NCBI GenBank assembly: GCA_035292525.1
Contig: DATDPZ010000091.1
Span: forward strand, 1 to 8,856
Length of the DNA stretch: 8,856 nucleotides
Reading direction: 5' to 3'
Source of the DNA: VBAS01 sp035292525
GTDB taxonomy: Bacteria; Bacteroidota; Bacteroidia; Chitinophagales; Chitinophagaceae
The notes under the pieces were generated by a model. The model saw only the letters and a program-made list of their open reading frames with translations, was not told the DNA's origin and did no database searches. The position numbers and the translations under genes are program-made. Positions 1 through 7,330 of the stretch are shown one piece after another. How positions within the stretch are numbered: position 1 is the first letter of the stretch; each line of letters starts with the position of its first letter.

Positions 1-1064
1 AATTTTTACTCATCGGTATCTGGGGAAGTGGCAAAAAAGAATACAGCGCTATGAAACTGGCCCTGATGCTGATGGGAGGATCAGCGCTGGTTTTTGTTGG
101 TTTGGCGGGTTTATATTTTAATAGTAATGTAAATGGCATTCGCAGTTTTGATATTATACAAATAGCTGAAATGAATGTACCCCTTGGAATTCAGAAACTT
201 TTTTTTCCATTTGCTTTTATTGGTTTTGGAATCTTCACCGCCTTGTTTCCCTTTCATACCTGGGTGCCCGATGGTCATTCGTCGGCGCCAACTGCCGCCT
301 CCATGTTCCTGGCGGGTATTTCCATGAAGCTGGGTGGTTATGGTTGTCTTCGTGTGGCCACTTATTTAATGCCGGATGCTGCTCATGAATATTCAACAAT
401 CATCATTGTGCTTGCATGCATCGCTATTTTATACGGAGCATTTGCCACCATGATGCAGACGGATCTGAAATATATCAATGCCTATTCATCGGTAAGTCAT
501 TGCGGATTTGTTTTGCTCGGTATAGGGATGTTGACTAAAACAGCTATTGACGGAGCCGTAATACAAATGGTATCACATGGTTTAATGACAGCCCTTTTCT
601 TCGCAGTGATTGGAATGATCTATGATCGTACTCATACAAGACAGGTGGCCCAATTGGGCGGGTTGATGAAAATGATGCCTTTCATTTCCACGGTATTTGT
701 GATTGCTGGTTTGTGTTCATTAGGTCTTCCCGGCTTTAGTGGATTTGTGGCAGAGATGACAGTCTTTGTTGGTTCATGGGAAAAAGAAGATGCATTTTAC
801 CGCTTTGCCACCATTATTGCCTGCGCCTCGATCGTAGTAACAGCAGTATATATTTTAAGAGCAACAGGTAAAGCTATCATGGGACCGGTAGTAAATGATA
901 AACATTTAAAACTGGGCGATGCCAACTGGAATGAACGGCTGGCAGCGGGTTTGTTAATATTTGGAATTGTAGTGATTGGTGTACTGCCATTCTTAATTAA
1001 AGATCTGATCAACCCCGGTACAGAAATTTTGATTTATAAAATAACAAGCATATTAAACAAGTAA
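1..1064 (+). CDS. nuoM: NADH-quinone oxidoreductase subunit M (complex I), 3' part; start lies before the window
   Basis: This is an antiporter-like, proton-pumping membrane subunit of complex I. The reading frame is open from base 3 (FLLIGIWGSGKKEY...), and that stretch matches the conserved NuoM segment after TM5. The ATG at 51 is therefore an internal methionine and roughly 150 N-terminal residues are missing. Counting that Met as 1, family hallmarks are PFHTWVPDGH (67-76), APTAASMFLAGISMKLGGYG (79-98, with the half-channel lysine K93), SSVSHCGF (146-153), MVSHGL (173-178), TRQVAQLGGL (196-205) and GLPGFSGFVAE (225-235, with E235 matching the TM12 glutamate). The TM7 lysine (K234 in E. coli NuoM) is not where expected: the aligned residue is F62. 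The remainder is strongly hydrophobic, with about nine membrane helices. nuoN follows after 27 nt, so the two are almost certainly one operon. Family assignment is firm; whether this paralogue pumps normally is open. Confidence 0.95.
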   Translation, partial: FLLIGIWGSGKKEYSAMKLALMLMGGSALVFVGLAGLYFNSNVNGIRSFDIIQIAEMNVPLGIQKLFFPFAFIGFGIFTALFPFHTWVPDGHSSAPTAASMFLAGISMKLGGYGCLRVATYLMPDAAHEYSTIIIVLACIAILYGAFATMMQTDLKYINAYSSVSHCGFVLLGIGMLTKTAIDGAVIQMVSHGLMTALFFAVIGMIYDRTHTRQVAQLGGLMKMMPFISTVFVIAGLCSLGLPGFSGFVAEMTVFVGSWEKEDAFYRFATIIACASIVVTAVYILRATGKAIMGPVVNDKHLKLGDANWNERLAAGLLIFGIVVIGVLPFLIKDLINPGTEILIYKITSILNK

Positions 1065-1091
1065 TTAATATTTATTAATTCATTTATAAAA

Positions 1092-2498
1092 ATGTTGAAC
1101 GAATTTCTCATATTAATGAAACAGGAACTGATGATCATTATCATCCTGTTTATTCTTTTGTTTATTAAACTGGGAAATAAAGTAATTAAAAACAGTACGC
1201 TGATTCATTTCGTCAATATTTTGCTGTTCATCAATCTTGCTTCAGGATTTTTTATGCACCCGGAAGGAACACTTTTCGGGGATATGTTCAGTACCAATGA
1301 ACTTTTAACCTTTGAAAAAAATTTATTGAACCTGGGCACCCTGATTATTTCCCTGCAATCATATAACTGGCTGAAGGAACATAAACATGTAACTGAATTT
1401 TATATGTTGTTACTGGCATCGCTTCTCGGAATGTTTTATATGCTGAGCAGCAATAATCTTTTAATGTTCTACCTGGCCCTGGAACTTTCCACTATTCCAT
1501 TAGCTGCTCTTGCAAATTTTGATTTGGAAAAACGTCGTTCTTCCGAAGCGGCTTTTAAAATGATCATCTCCTCGGCATTCTCTTCCGGTTTATTGTTGTT
1601 TGGTATTTCCCTGGTGTATGGAACTACCGGTACCTTGAATTTTGCTGAACTTAATCATAGCTTTACAGCCAGCCCGCTGAATATTTTTTCTTTTATTTTA
1701 CTGATTGCAGGTTTTGGATTTAAAATATCTGCAGTTCCTTTCCATTTGTGGACAGCCGATGTGTATGAAGGTTCTCCGGTGGCAGTAACCTCTTTCCTTT
1801 CTGTCATTTCAAAAGGCGCTGTTTTACTTGTACTGGTTTCTGTTTTATACAAAGTATTTGGATTAATAAGTGATACCTGGTACAATATGCTTTTTCTTTT
1901 ATCAGTAATCACCATGATTATTGGCAATTTGTTTGCCCTGCGACAGCAGAATATGAAACGATTCCTTGCCTTCTCTTCGATAGCACAAGTGGGATTTATT
2001 TTAATTGGCATCACCGGGTATTCTATTGAAGGCAGTGCATCCGTTATTTATTTTGTGTTGATCTATATTTTTTCCAACCTCGCTGCATTTGGAGTAATCA
2101 GCCTGGTGAGTGCAGTTACGGGAAAAGAAACGGTGGATGACTATAAAGGATTTTATAAAAACAATCCGGCATTGAGTTGGGTTTTGGCAATCGCATTATT
2201 TTCTTTAGCTGGTATTCCACCCACTGCTGGTTTTTTTGGTAAATTCTTTTTACTGCTTGCCGGAGCCTCAAAAGGGAACTATTTACTGATCACTATTGCC
2301 GCATTGAATATGGTAATAGCTTTATATTATTATTTAAGGATTATTAAAGCCATGTTCATGGATGCAAATGATAATCCGGTTGAAAGTATAAAAATAAGTT
2401 GGTCGCCAAAACTGGCAATGATTATTTGTGTGGGAGGTATCATCTTTACCGGGTTAGCAAGCGGAGCATATAACTATATTTATTCTTTACTAAAATAA
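1092..2498 (+). CDS. nuoN: NADH-quinone oxidoreductase subunit N (complex I)
   Basis: This is an inner-membrane antiporter-like subunit of complex I, next to NuoM in the proton-pumping arm. The 468 residues are close to the usual family length and form about 13-14 hydrophobic helices. The expected charged residues of the proton path are all visible: E131 in YLALELS, K156 in AAFKMIISS, K211 in FKISAVPFHLW, K241 in VISKGA, and K384 in AGFFGKFF. The signature around FHLWTADVYEGSP (218-229) is typical of NuoN, with Ala where many homologues have Pro. Other conserved blocks are MKRFLAFSSIAQVG (288-301) and SLAGIPPTAGF (371-381). The start at 1092 is the first ATG after the nuoM stop; an ATG at 1116 is possible, but the upstream residues resemble those of relatives. 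No Shine-Dalgarno sequence precedes it, which is normal for Bacteroidota. The spacer is AT-rich with no terminator, consistent with cotranscription with nuoM. Confidence 0.95.
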   Translation: MLNEFLILMKQELMIIIILFILLFIKLGNKVIKNSTLIHFVNILLFINLASGFFMHPEGTLFGDMFSTNELLTFEKNLLNLGTLIISLQSYNWLKEHKHVTEFYMLLLASLLGMFYMLSSNNLLMFYLALELSTIPLAALANFDLEKRRSSEAAFKMIISSAFSSGLLLFGISLVYGTTGTLNFAELNHSFTASPLNIFSFILLIAGFGFKISAVPFHLWTADVYEGSPVAVTSFLSVISKGAVLLVLVSVLYKVFGLISDTWYNMLFLLSVITMIIGNLFALRQQNMKRFLAFSSIAQVGFILIGITGYSIEGSASVIYFVLIYIFSNLAAFGVISLVSAVTGKETVDDYKGFYKNNPALSWVLAIALFSLAGIPPTAGFFGKFFLLLAGASKGNYLLITIAALNMVIALYYYLRIIKAMFMDANDNPVESIKISWSPKLAMIICVGGIIFTGLASGAYNYIYSLLK

Positions 2499-2509
2499 AT
2501 GTTGCAGGA

Positions 2510-2555
2510 TATGAGTTAAGCCTTACTGGTGAATTCACTTTTCAACTAACTCATA
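2510..2555. repeat. Inverted repeat enclosing a 10-bp palindrome, after nuoN
   Basis: TATGAGTTA (2510-2518) is repeated in perfect inverted form as TAACTCATA (2547-2555). Between the arms lies a perfect 10-bp palindrome, GTGAATTCAC (2529-2538). There is no T-run after the second arm, so this does not look like an intrinsic terminator. It could be an RNA structure, a protein site or a remnant of a dispersed intergenic repeat; the sequence alone does not decide. Confidence 0.5.
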
Positions 2556-2579
2556 ACTATGAACACATAACTCGTAACT
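2544..2579. repeat. AACT-rich degenerate direct repeat
   Basis: TAACTCATAACT (2547-2558) recurs as TAACTCGTAACT (2568-2579), 11 of 12 bases the same at a 21-bp period. AACT occurs five times between 2544 and 2579. The tract ends 9 bp before the start codon of the next gene. TAACTTTA (2575-2582) is one base off the Bacteroidota -7 consensus TAnnTTTG, but no TTG element was found at the -33 distance, so a promoter here is only a possibility. Confidence 0.5.
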
Positions 2580-2588
2580 TTAATCCTT

Positions 2589-3002
2589 ATGGCTATCAAT
2601 AAAAATCATGAATTTGGAGAATTGGACGGAGTGAAATGCGCCATCGTAGAAAAAAATGCTTCAAAAGAAAGAGTAACATTCCTGCAGGATTTACTGGAGC
2701 AAAACGGATTTGAAGTTTTGATTGTTCCCTCTCCCCCGCCTAAAGCTGTACCAGCCCATCCTGCTGCAACAATTGAAGGAGCTACTCAACCTCAATCTCA
2801 ACCTCAACCTCAGCCTAAACCTCAGCCACTCTCCATTGAAACTTTCACAATTGGTGTCACCAATGTTTCTTTCAATCCAATCAATGCTATTTTTGGAAGG
2901 CAATTAAAAACGAAAGAAGGGCAGGTTGTTACTTTAGCCTACTGGAATCAAAAAGAAAAACTGAGTCATGATGAAGTGCCTTATTATGAAACAACAGAAT
3001 AG
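2589..3002 (+). CDS. Hypothetical protein with a central Q/P-rich linker
   Basis: The function is not recognised. This is a soluble 137-residue protein with no signal peptide or membrane segment. It has three parts. Residues 1-47 (with GVKCAIVEKN at 14-23 and FLQDLLEQNGFEVLIV at 31-46) look like a beta-alpha-beta unit. Residues 48-80 are a Pro/Gln-rich linker ending in QPQSQPQPQPKPQP. Residues 83-137 are a second ordered part with FTIGVTNVSFNPINAIFGRQL and VVTLAYWNQKE. Hydrophobic patterning and balanced codon use on both sides of the linker support a real gene. It lies 90 bp after nuoN on the same strand with no terminator between, so readthrough from the nuo operon is plausible. It ends 2 nt from the stop of the convergent lipoprotein gene. 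From memory, similar proteins occur in related Bacteroidota, but I cannot confirm this here. Confidence 0.8.
   Translation: MAINKNHEFGELDGVKCAIVEKNASKERVTFLQDLLEQNGFEVLIVPSPPPKAVPAHPAATIEGATQPQSQPQPQPKPQPLSIETFTIGVTNVSFNPINAIFGRQLKTKEGQVVTLAYWNQKEKLSHDEVPYYETTE
2787..2828 (+). repeat. In-frame hexanucleotide repeat (CAACCT-type, seven units)
   Basis: Seven consecutive 6-bp units of the form CAACCT, with small variations (CAATCT, CAGCCT, AAACCT, CAGCCA), encode alternating Gln-Pro at residues 67-80 of the hypothetical protein. The unit length is a multiple of three, so gain or loss of units would keep the reading frame and only change linker length. Confidence 0.85.
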
Positions 3003-3004
3003 AA

Positions 3005-3469
3005 TTAATAAGCCGCTTTATAATCTACTTTTATTTTTGTAGTAGTGAGCTCATCTTTTTTAATGGTTACCGGGTGAATATTCATTTTTTCATCGTAGAG
3101 ATTTGCAAAATATCCTTCTTCTACTTTTACAAATAAAGAATAGACTCCTTCCGTTAATGCAATTTTAAATTCCCCGTTAGCTGTTGTCTTTATCGCTGTA
3201 ATTTTCCTGGTGTTGATAGTGGTATAAACTCCGGATTCCCGGATTTGTTCATGATGATTTGTTAACTCAAAAACATAAACGGTAGCCTTTATCGGGGTTC
3301 CTTCCGTATTCCGGGGTCTGTCAGGGGATGGCATCTGGTTGCCTGTCAGTTCAAAAACCTGGCCGGCAATTCCCTGTTTAATTTTTTCCCCTTTTTTTAC
3401 TGAGTATTGTTTAATACCGCAACCGGTTGTTATTAAAATAAATGATAATACTGATATTAAGTTTTTCAT
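3005..3469 (-). CDS. Small lipoprotein with carboxypeptidase-regulatory-like beta-sandwich
   Basis: This is a 154-residue secreted lipoprotein of unknown role. The N-terminus (MKNLISVLSFILITTGC) is a short lipoprotein signal peptide: a Lys at position 2, a hydrophobic core, and a lipobox ending at C17. It lacks the typical acid-rich surface-export signal right after the cysteine, so a periplasm-facing location is as likely as the surface. Residues about 32-150 have the pattern of a carboxypeptidase regulatory-like (transthyretin-like) domain: GIAGQVFELTG, then GTPIKATVYVFELT, then TTANGEFKIALTEGVYSLFVKVEEGY. The NGEF...L..GVYSLFV stretch is the usual mark of this fold. It has no catalytic residues and probably only binds or scaffolds. 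It is convergent with the hypothetical gene (2-nt gap, no terminator seen) and divergent from the protease gene. Fold assignment is moderately sure; the function is unknown. Confidence 0.85.
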   Translation of the reverse strand: MKNLISVLSFILITTGCGIKQYSVKKGEKIKQGIAGQVFELTGNQMPSPDRPRNTEGTPIKATVYVFELTNHHEQIRESGVYTTINTRKITAIKTTANGEFKIALTEGVYSLFVKVEEGYFANLYDEKMNIHPVTIKKDELTTTKIKVDYKAAY

Positions 3470-3571
3470 CAGATAAAAGTAATTTTTAAAATTAATAATA
3501 ATATAAAATTTTCTTATGCAGATTTTAATCTGATTTAATATTTATCTTCATTCCTTCAATAAACCAGTGAG
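3470..3571. promoter_or_regulatory. Divergent upstream region shared by the lipoprotein and protease genes
   Basis: This 102-bp, very AT-rich spacer must contain promoters for both diverging genes. A perfect inverted repeat, CAGATT-TT-AATCTG, sits at 3519-3532, roughly central and a candidate operator. On the minus strand, TACTTTTA (complement of about 3473-3480) is one base off TAnnTTTG and lies close to the lipoprotein start. No convincing -7/-33 pair was found for the protease. Promoter placement is inference from gene orientation. Confidence 0.4.
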
Positions 3572-6500
3572 ATGCATATAATCCGTTTTTTAAAACCAGT
3601 TTTATTTTTCTGCTTTTTCTTTTTTTTGATAACTTCTCTTTTTTCCCAAACTGTTACCCGGGTGGAAGAATTAAAAACATTTTCAAATTTTAAAGAACAG
3701 CTTTATAAAATTGAGCAGGCATCATTAATAAAAATTGCCGGTCAGAAAGGCTGGCCTCTGCAAAAGAAAAAGCCCGACGGTAGTATTATTTATTTGTCTG
3801 GTATTGGCGAAAGGGGTTTGCCTGTTTATATAGGTACAACAAGTAATCTCAATGCAGCAGCCACCATAGGCACCAATCAACTTTGGGCAGGAGGTAATCT
3901 TGGTTTGAATTTAGATGGCGGAAGTGCAAACATGGGGAGCAAACTGGCTTTATGGGATGAAGGAAGAGTCAGGGAATCGCACCAGGAAATTGGAACTAAC
4001 AGGATCATAAATGCTGATGCCGGCGGCGCTATCAGCAGCCACTCTACCCATATAGCCGGTACGCTGATTGCAAAAGGTATAAATCCAATAGCAAAAGGCA
4101 TGTCATTTAACGCAACAAATCTTATCGTGTATGACTGGAACTCTGATATTTCAGAAATGGCTGCAGCTTCGGGGACAGGATTATTAATCAGTAATCATTC
4201 TTACGGAGCTACCTCTGCGGGCTGGAGCCAGAACAGCTCACAAAACAACCGCTGGGAATTTGGTGGCGAATGGGGAGCAAACGAAGATTTTCAATTTGGT
4301 TATTATGATAACCGATCCAGGGACTGGGACAATATTGTTTCTCTTGCTCCCTATTATTTAATTGTAAAATCTGCCGGAAACAAAAGAAGTGAAAATGGTC
4401 CGGCTGTCGGAGCCAATTACTGGAGATATAATGAAAATGGAGTTATGATTGATGCTGGTCCAAGGCCCGCCGGCATTTCCAGTAATGATTCTTATGATAT
4501 TCTTCCAAGATATGCTACTGCAAAAAATATTCTTACCGTTGGTGCCGTAAATGCAATACCGGAAGGATATAAAAATTCATCACAGGTAGTCATGTCTTCT
4601 TTTTCCTCCTGGGGACCTACCGATGATGGCAGGATCAAACCGGATGTGGTAGCAAATGGTGTGGGATTAACCAGTACATCCAATACAGGCGATAATGCAT
4701 ACTTTACCGCCAGTGGTACTTCCATGTCTTCACCAAATGCAAGTGGTTCCTTAATTTTATTACAGGAACATTATAATTTACAAACCGGTGGATCCTTTAT
4801 GAGATCGGCTTCTCTGAAAGGACTGGTTATTCATACGGCAGACGAAGCCGGACCATCTCCCGGTCCCGACTACATGTTTGGCTGGGGTTTGTTGAATATT
4901 AAAAAAGCCGCCACTGTTATTTCAAACCGGAATACTATCAGCCGCATACTGGAAGATTCATTGATTCAGAATATAGTTAAAACAATAGACATTGTTGCAT
5001 CAGGAACAGGACCTTTAACAGCCACACTCAGCTGGACAGATCCTGCCGGAACTGTTGAGCTGGTAAATGTTTTAAATAACAGAACCCCTAAGTTGGTACA
5101 TGATCTGGATATTGAAATAAACCATGGCACAACTGTTTTTAAACCCTGGAAATTAGATCCACTAAACCCATCTTTTCCTGCAACCCAGGGTGACAATATC
5201 GTAGATAATATTGAAAAAATTGATATCTTAAATCCAATACCGGGAGAACCCTACAGCATTAAAATAAAAAATAAAGGAACTTTAAGAAATAATAAACAGG
5301 CATTTTCTTTAATAATAAGTGGTGTTGGAGGGCAGGTATATTGTACTTCAGGTCCTTCTATAAATACAAATTCAAGAATTGATAATTTTAAATTTGGAGG
5401 AATTGATAATACCCCGGCTACCGGTTGTACTCAATATTCCTCTTATGTAAACCAATTTGCTACAGTATATCCAAACCAGGTATTGCCTTTGAATGTAACC
5501 CTGGGTACTTGTGGAAGTAATATTGATAAAATTGTAAAAGTCTTTATTGACTGGAATACTGACGGAGATTTCCAGGATGCTGATGAACTGGTAGCAACTT
5601 CAGGCATCATCAATGGCACCGGAAATTTTAGCACAGATATTACTGTGCCGGCATCGGTACAAACGGGATTTAATTCCCGCATAAGGGTGGTAGCCATGGA
5701 GACAACTAATGCTTCTGATATTTTACCCTGCGGCACTTATACAAGCGGGGGCGAAACACAAGATTATTCTATTGGTTTTACTAAAGTCCCCAATGATATA
5801 ATGCCGGAAGCAATTGTTTTCCCGGATAACAATACCTGTGCTTCTGATTCAATTTATGTATTATTGAAATTGAAAAACGTTGGAAACAACCCGGTAGCAA
5901 ATTTTCCGGTAACTGTAATCATTAAAAATGTCGCTGCAACTGTTGCCACACTGAAAGACTCCGTAAAGCAGGTAGTAACAAGTGATGGTAATTTAATAAT
6001 ATCACTCCGTTCCACCTTCAATGCATTACCGGGTATCAATTACCAGTTTACTTTCATTACAGAACTTTCATCTGATCAGAATAAAATAAACGATACATTA
6101 GTATCAACCATCACTTTCCTGGCTCCTTCCGGTGAAACCATTTCAAATTTGGTGGCACAGCAATGTTCAGATGCGCAAACTGGTTTAAGTGGAACCACCA
6201 ACGGAGGAACAATTTTCTGGTATGACAATCCTACATCCAAAACTCCATTAGGATCTGGTGCTTCTTTTACTACAGGTATCATACCTTCCAATAAAACTTA
6301 TTATGCAGGTGTAAATGATGCAGCCGGAAGAATCGGGGCTGTTTCCAAATCAGAATTTACAAGCGGGGGTTACAGAACGCTGGCCAGCTATATGACAATT
6401 GAAACATTTTCTCCTGTATTAATTGAAACTGCCAGGATGTATTTTGGTAATTCAGGAAGAATAACTGTGAACTTATTTAATGAAATCACCGGTGTGCTGA

Positions 6501-7324
6501 CAGCTTCTACCACTTTAGATGTACCCGCTACTCATCCTAATCCGCAGGCAGGAGATCTGACTGAAAATAATCCTTTGGATACCGGTAGAATTGTTCCGTT
6601 GAATTTAAGAATTCCTGCAGCCGGCAAGTACTCTATGAATTTAAATTATGAAAACGGGGTTACTGTTTTCCGAAACAATAGTGGAACCGTACCTTACCCT
6701 TATACTATTCCCGGATTAATGCGTCTTACCGGCAATAATGGAAATCCGCAATCTTCTTTTTATTACTATTTCTATGATATGAAAGTAAAATCACTTGGAT
6801 GTGCAAAACCATTCCCAAGACAATCAGTAGTTGCTGCCAATCCGTTATCGGTAACCATTTCACAAAACGGGGCGGTGTTATCAAGCAGTATTTCTTCAGG
6901 AACATTTCAATGGTACCTTGACAATACTGCAATCAGCGGCGCCACTAATTCTACCTATACCCTAACACAATCCGGTACTTATAAAGTAGAAGTGACTATC
7001 GGAAACTGCACATTTGGCTCGCCTTATTTTACCACTTCTGTTACTTCAATTCCGCCAATAAACCCGGCAGAAATAAATTTAACAGTGACTAATAATCCGG
7101 GCAACGGAATTTATAACATTGTATTCAGTGTTAAGAAAAAAGAAAAGATACAAATGGAGATTTTAAATATTGCCGGGCAGGTCATCCAGCGGGATGAATT
7201 TGAAATAGCGTCTGCCGGCCTGGTGCAACGGGAGATCAACATCAGCAGAAATGCCTCCGGCATTTATTTAATGAAATTATACTTTGATAAAAAACAATAC
7301 GTTCACAAATTAATTCTCAGGTAA
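3572..7324 (+). CDS. Secreted S8 (subtilisin-like) serine protease with GEVED, CARDB-like and Ig-like domains and T9SS sorting domain
   Basis: This is a 1250-residue extracellular endopeptidase. Residues 1-25 are a signal peptide (Phe-rich core, likely cut before Q26). Residues 26 to about 115 look like a propeptide. The S8 catalytic domain covers about 120-450, with Asp129 (LALWDEGRVR), His157 (HSTHIAG), oxyanion Asn270 (VKSAGN) and Ser384 (SGTSMSSP) all present, resembling the Kp43-like branch. A beta-barrel follows at about 460-585 (TATLSWTDPAGT, LVHDLDIEI). A GEVED domain lies at about 590-736, with an acidic DWNTDGDFQDADE loop and GGETQDYS. Next come a CARDB-like domain (about 740-850), an Ig-like domain (about 851-915), a jelly-roll-like domain ending YYYFYDMKVKSLGC (about 925-1077), a second Ig-like domain (about 1085-1160) and a T9SS type A C-terminal domain (about 1165-1250; ILNIAGQVI, ASGIYLMKL, final KLILR). 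T9SS export and removal of the C-terminal domain are expected. Nothing is truncated. Domain limits are estimates by eye. Confidence 0.95.
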   Translation: MHIIRFLKPVLFFCFFFFLITSLFSQTVTRVEELKTFSNFKEQLYKIEQASLIKIAGQKGWPLQKKKPDGSIIYLSGIGERGLPVYIGTTSNLNAAATIGTNQLWAGGNLGLNLDGGSANMGSKLALWDEGRVRESHQEIGTNRIINADAGGAISSHSTHIAGTLIAKGINPIAKGMSFNATNLIVYDWNSDISEMAAASGTGLLISNHSYGATSAGWSQNSSQNNRWEFGGEWGANEDFQFGYYDNRSRDWDNIVSLAPYYLIVKSAGNKRSENGPAVGANYWRYNENGVMIDAGPRPAGISSNDSYDILPRYATAKNILTVGAVNAIPEGYKNSSQVVMSSFSSWGPTDDGRIKPDVVANGVGLTSTSNTGDNAYFTASGTSMSSPNASGSLILLQEHYNLQTGGSFMRSASLKGLVIHTADEAGPSPGPDYMFGWGLLNIKKAATVISNRNTISRILEDSLIQNIVKTIDIVASGTGPLTATLSWTDPAGTVELVNVLNNRTPKLVHDLDIEINHGTTVFKPWKLDPLNPSFPATQGDNIVDNIEKIDILNPIPGEPYSIKIKNKGTLRNNKQAFSLIISGVGGQVYCTSGPSINTNSRIDNFKFGGIDNTPATGCTQYSSYVNQFATVYPNQVLPLNVTLGTCGSNIDKIVKVFIDWNTDGDFQDADELVATSGIINGTGNFSTDITVPASVQTGFNSRIRVVAMETTNASDILPCGTYTSGGETQDYSIGFTKVPNDIMPEAIVFPDNNTCASDSIYVLLKLKNVGNNPVANFPVTVIIKNVAATVATLKDSVKQVVTSDGNLIISLRSTFNALPGINYQFTFITELSSDQNKINDTLVSTITFLAPSGETISNLVAQQCSDAQTGLSGTTNGGTIFWYDNPTSKTPLGSGASFTTGIIPSNKTYYAGVNDAAGRIGAVSKSEFTSGGYRTLASYMTIETFSPVLIETARMYFGNSGRITVNLFNEITGVLTASTTLDVPATHPNPQAGDLTENNPLDTGRIVPLNLRIPAAGKYSMNLNYENGVTVFRNNSGTVPYPYTIPGLMRLTGNNGNPQSSFYYYFYDMKVKSLGCAKPFPRQSVVAANPLSVTISQNGAVLSSSISSGTFQWYLDNTAISGATNSTYTLTQSGTYKVEVTIGNCTFGSPYFTTSVTSIPPINPAEINLTVTNNPGNGIYNIVFSVKKKEKIQMEILNIAGQVIQRDEFEIASAGLVQREINISRNASGIYLMKLYFDKKQYVHKLILR

Positions 7325-7330
7325 TAAAAA

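Noticed and set aside
51..53. ATG at 51 as the start of nuoM
   Set aside because: The frame is open upstream to the window edge and the residues before it match the conserved NuoM core, so this is an internal Met of a gene cut by the window.
1655..2014. 119-codon minus-strand frame inside nuoN
   Set aside because: It lies wholly opposite a well-conserved complex I gene, and its composition is a mirror of membrane-helix codons. No family features.
2691..2907. Overlapping frames on both strands across the Q/P linker region (Arg/Leu repeats on minus, Leu/Asn repeats on plus)
   Set aside because: Both are alternate readings of the same hexanucleotide repeat; the frame encoding the Gln-Pro linker has ordered sequence on both sides.
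3000..3010. A terminator between the convergent hypothetical and lipoprotein genes
   Set aside because: Only 2 nt separate the stops and no hairpin with T-runs was found on either strand around the junction.
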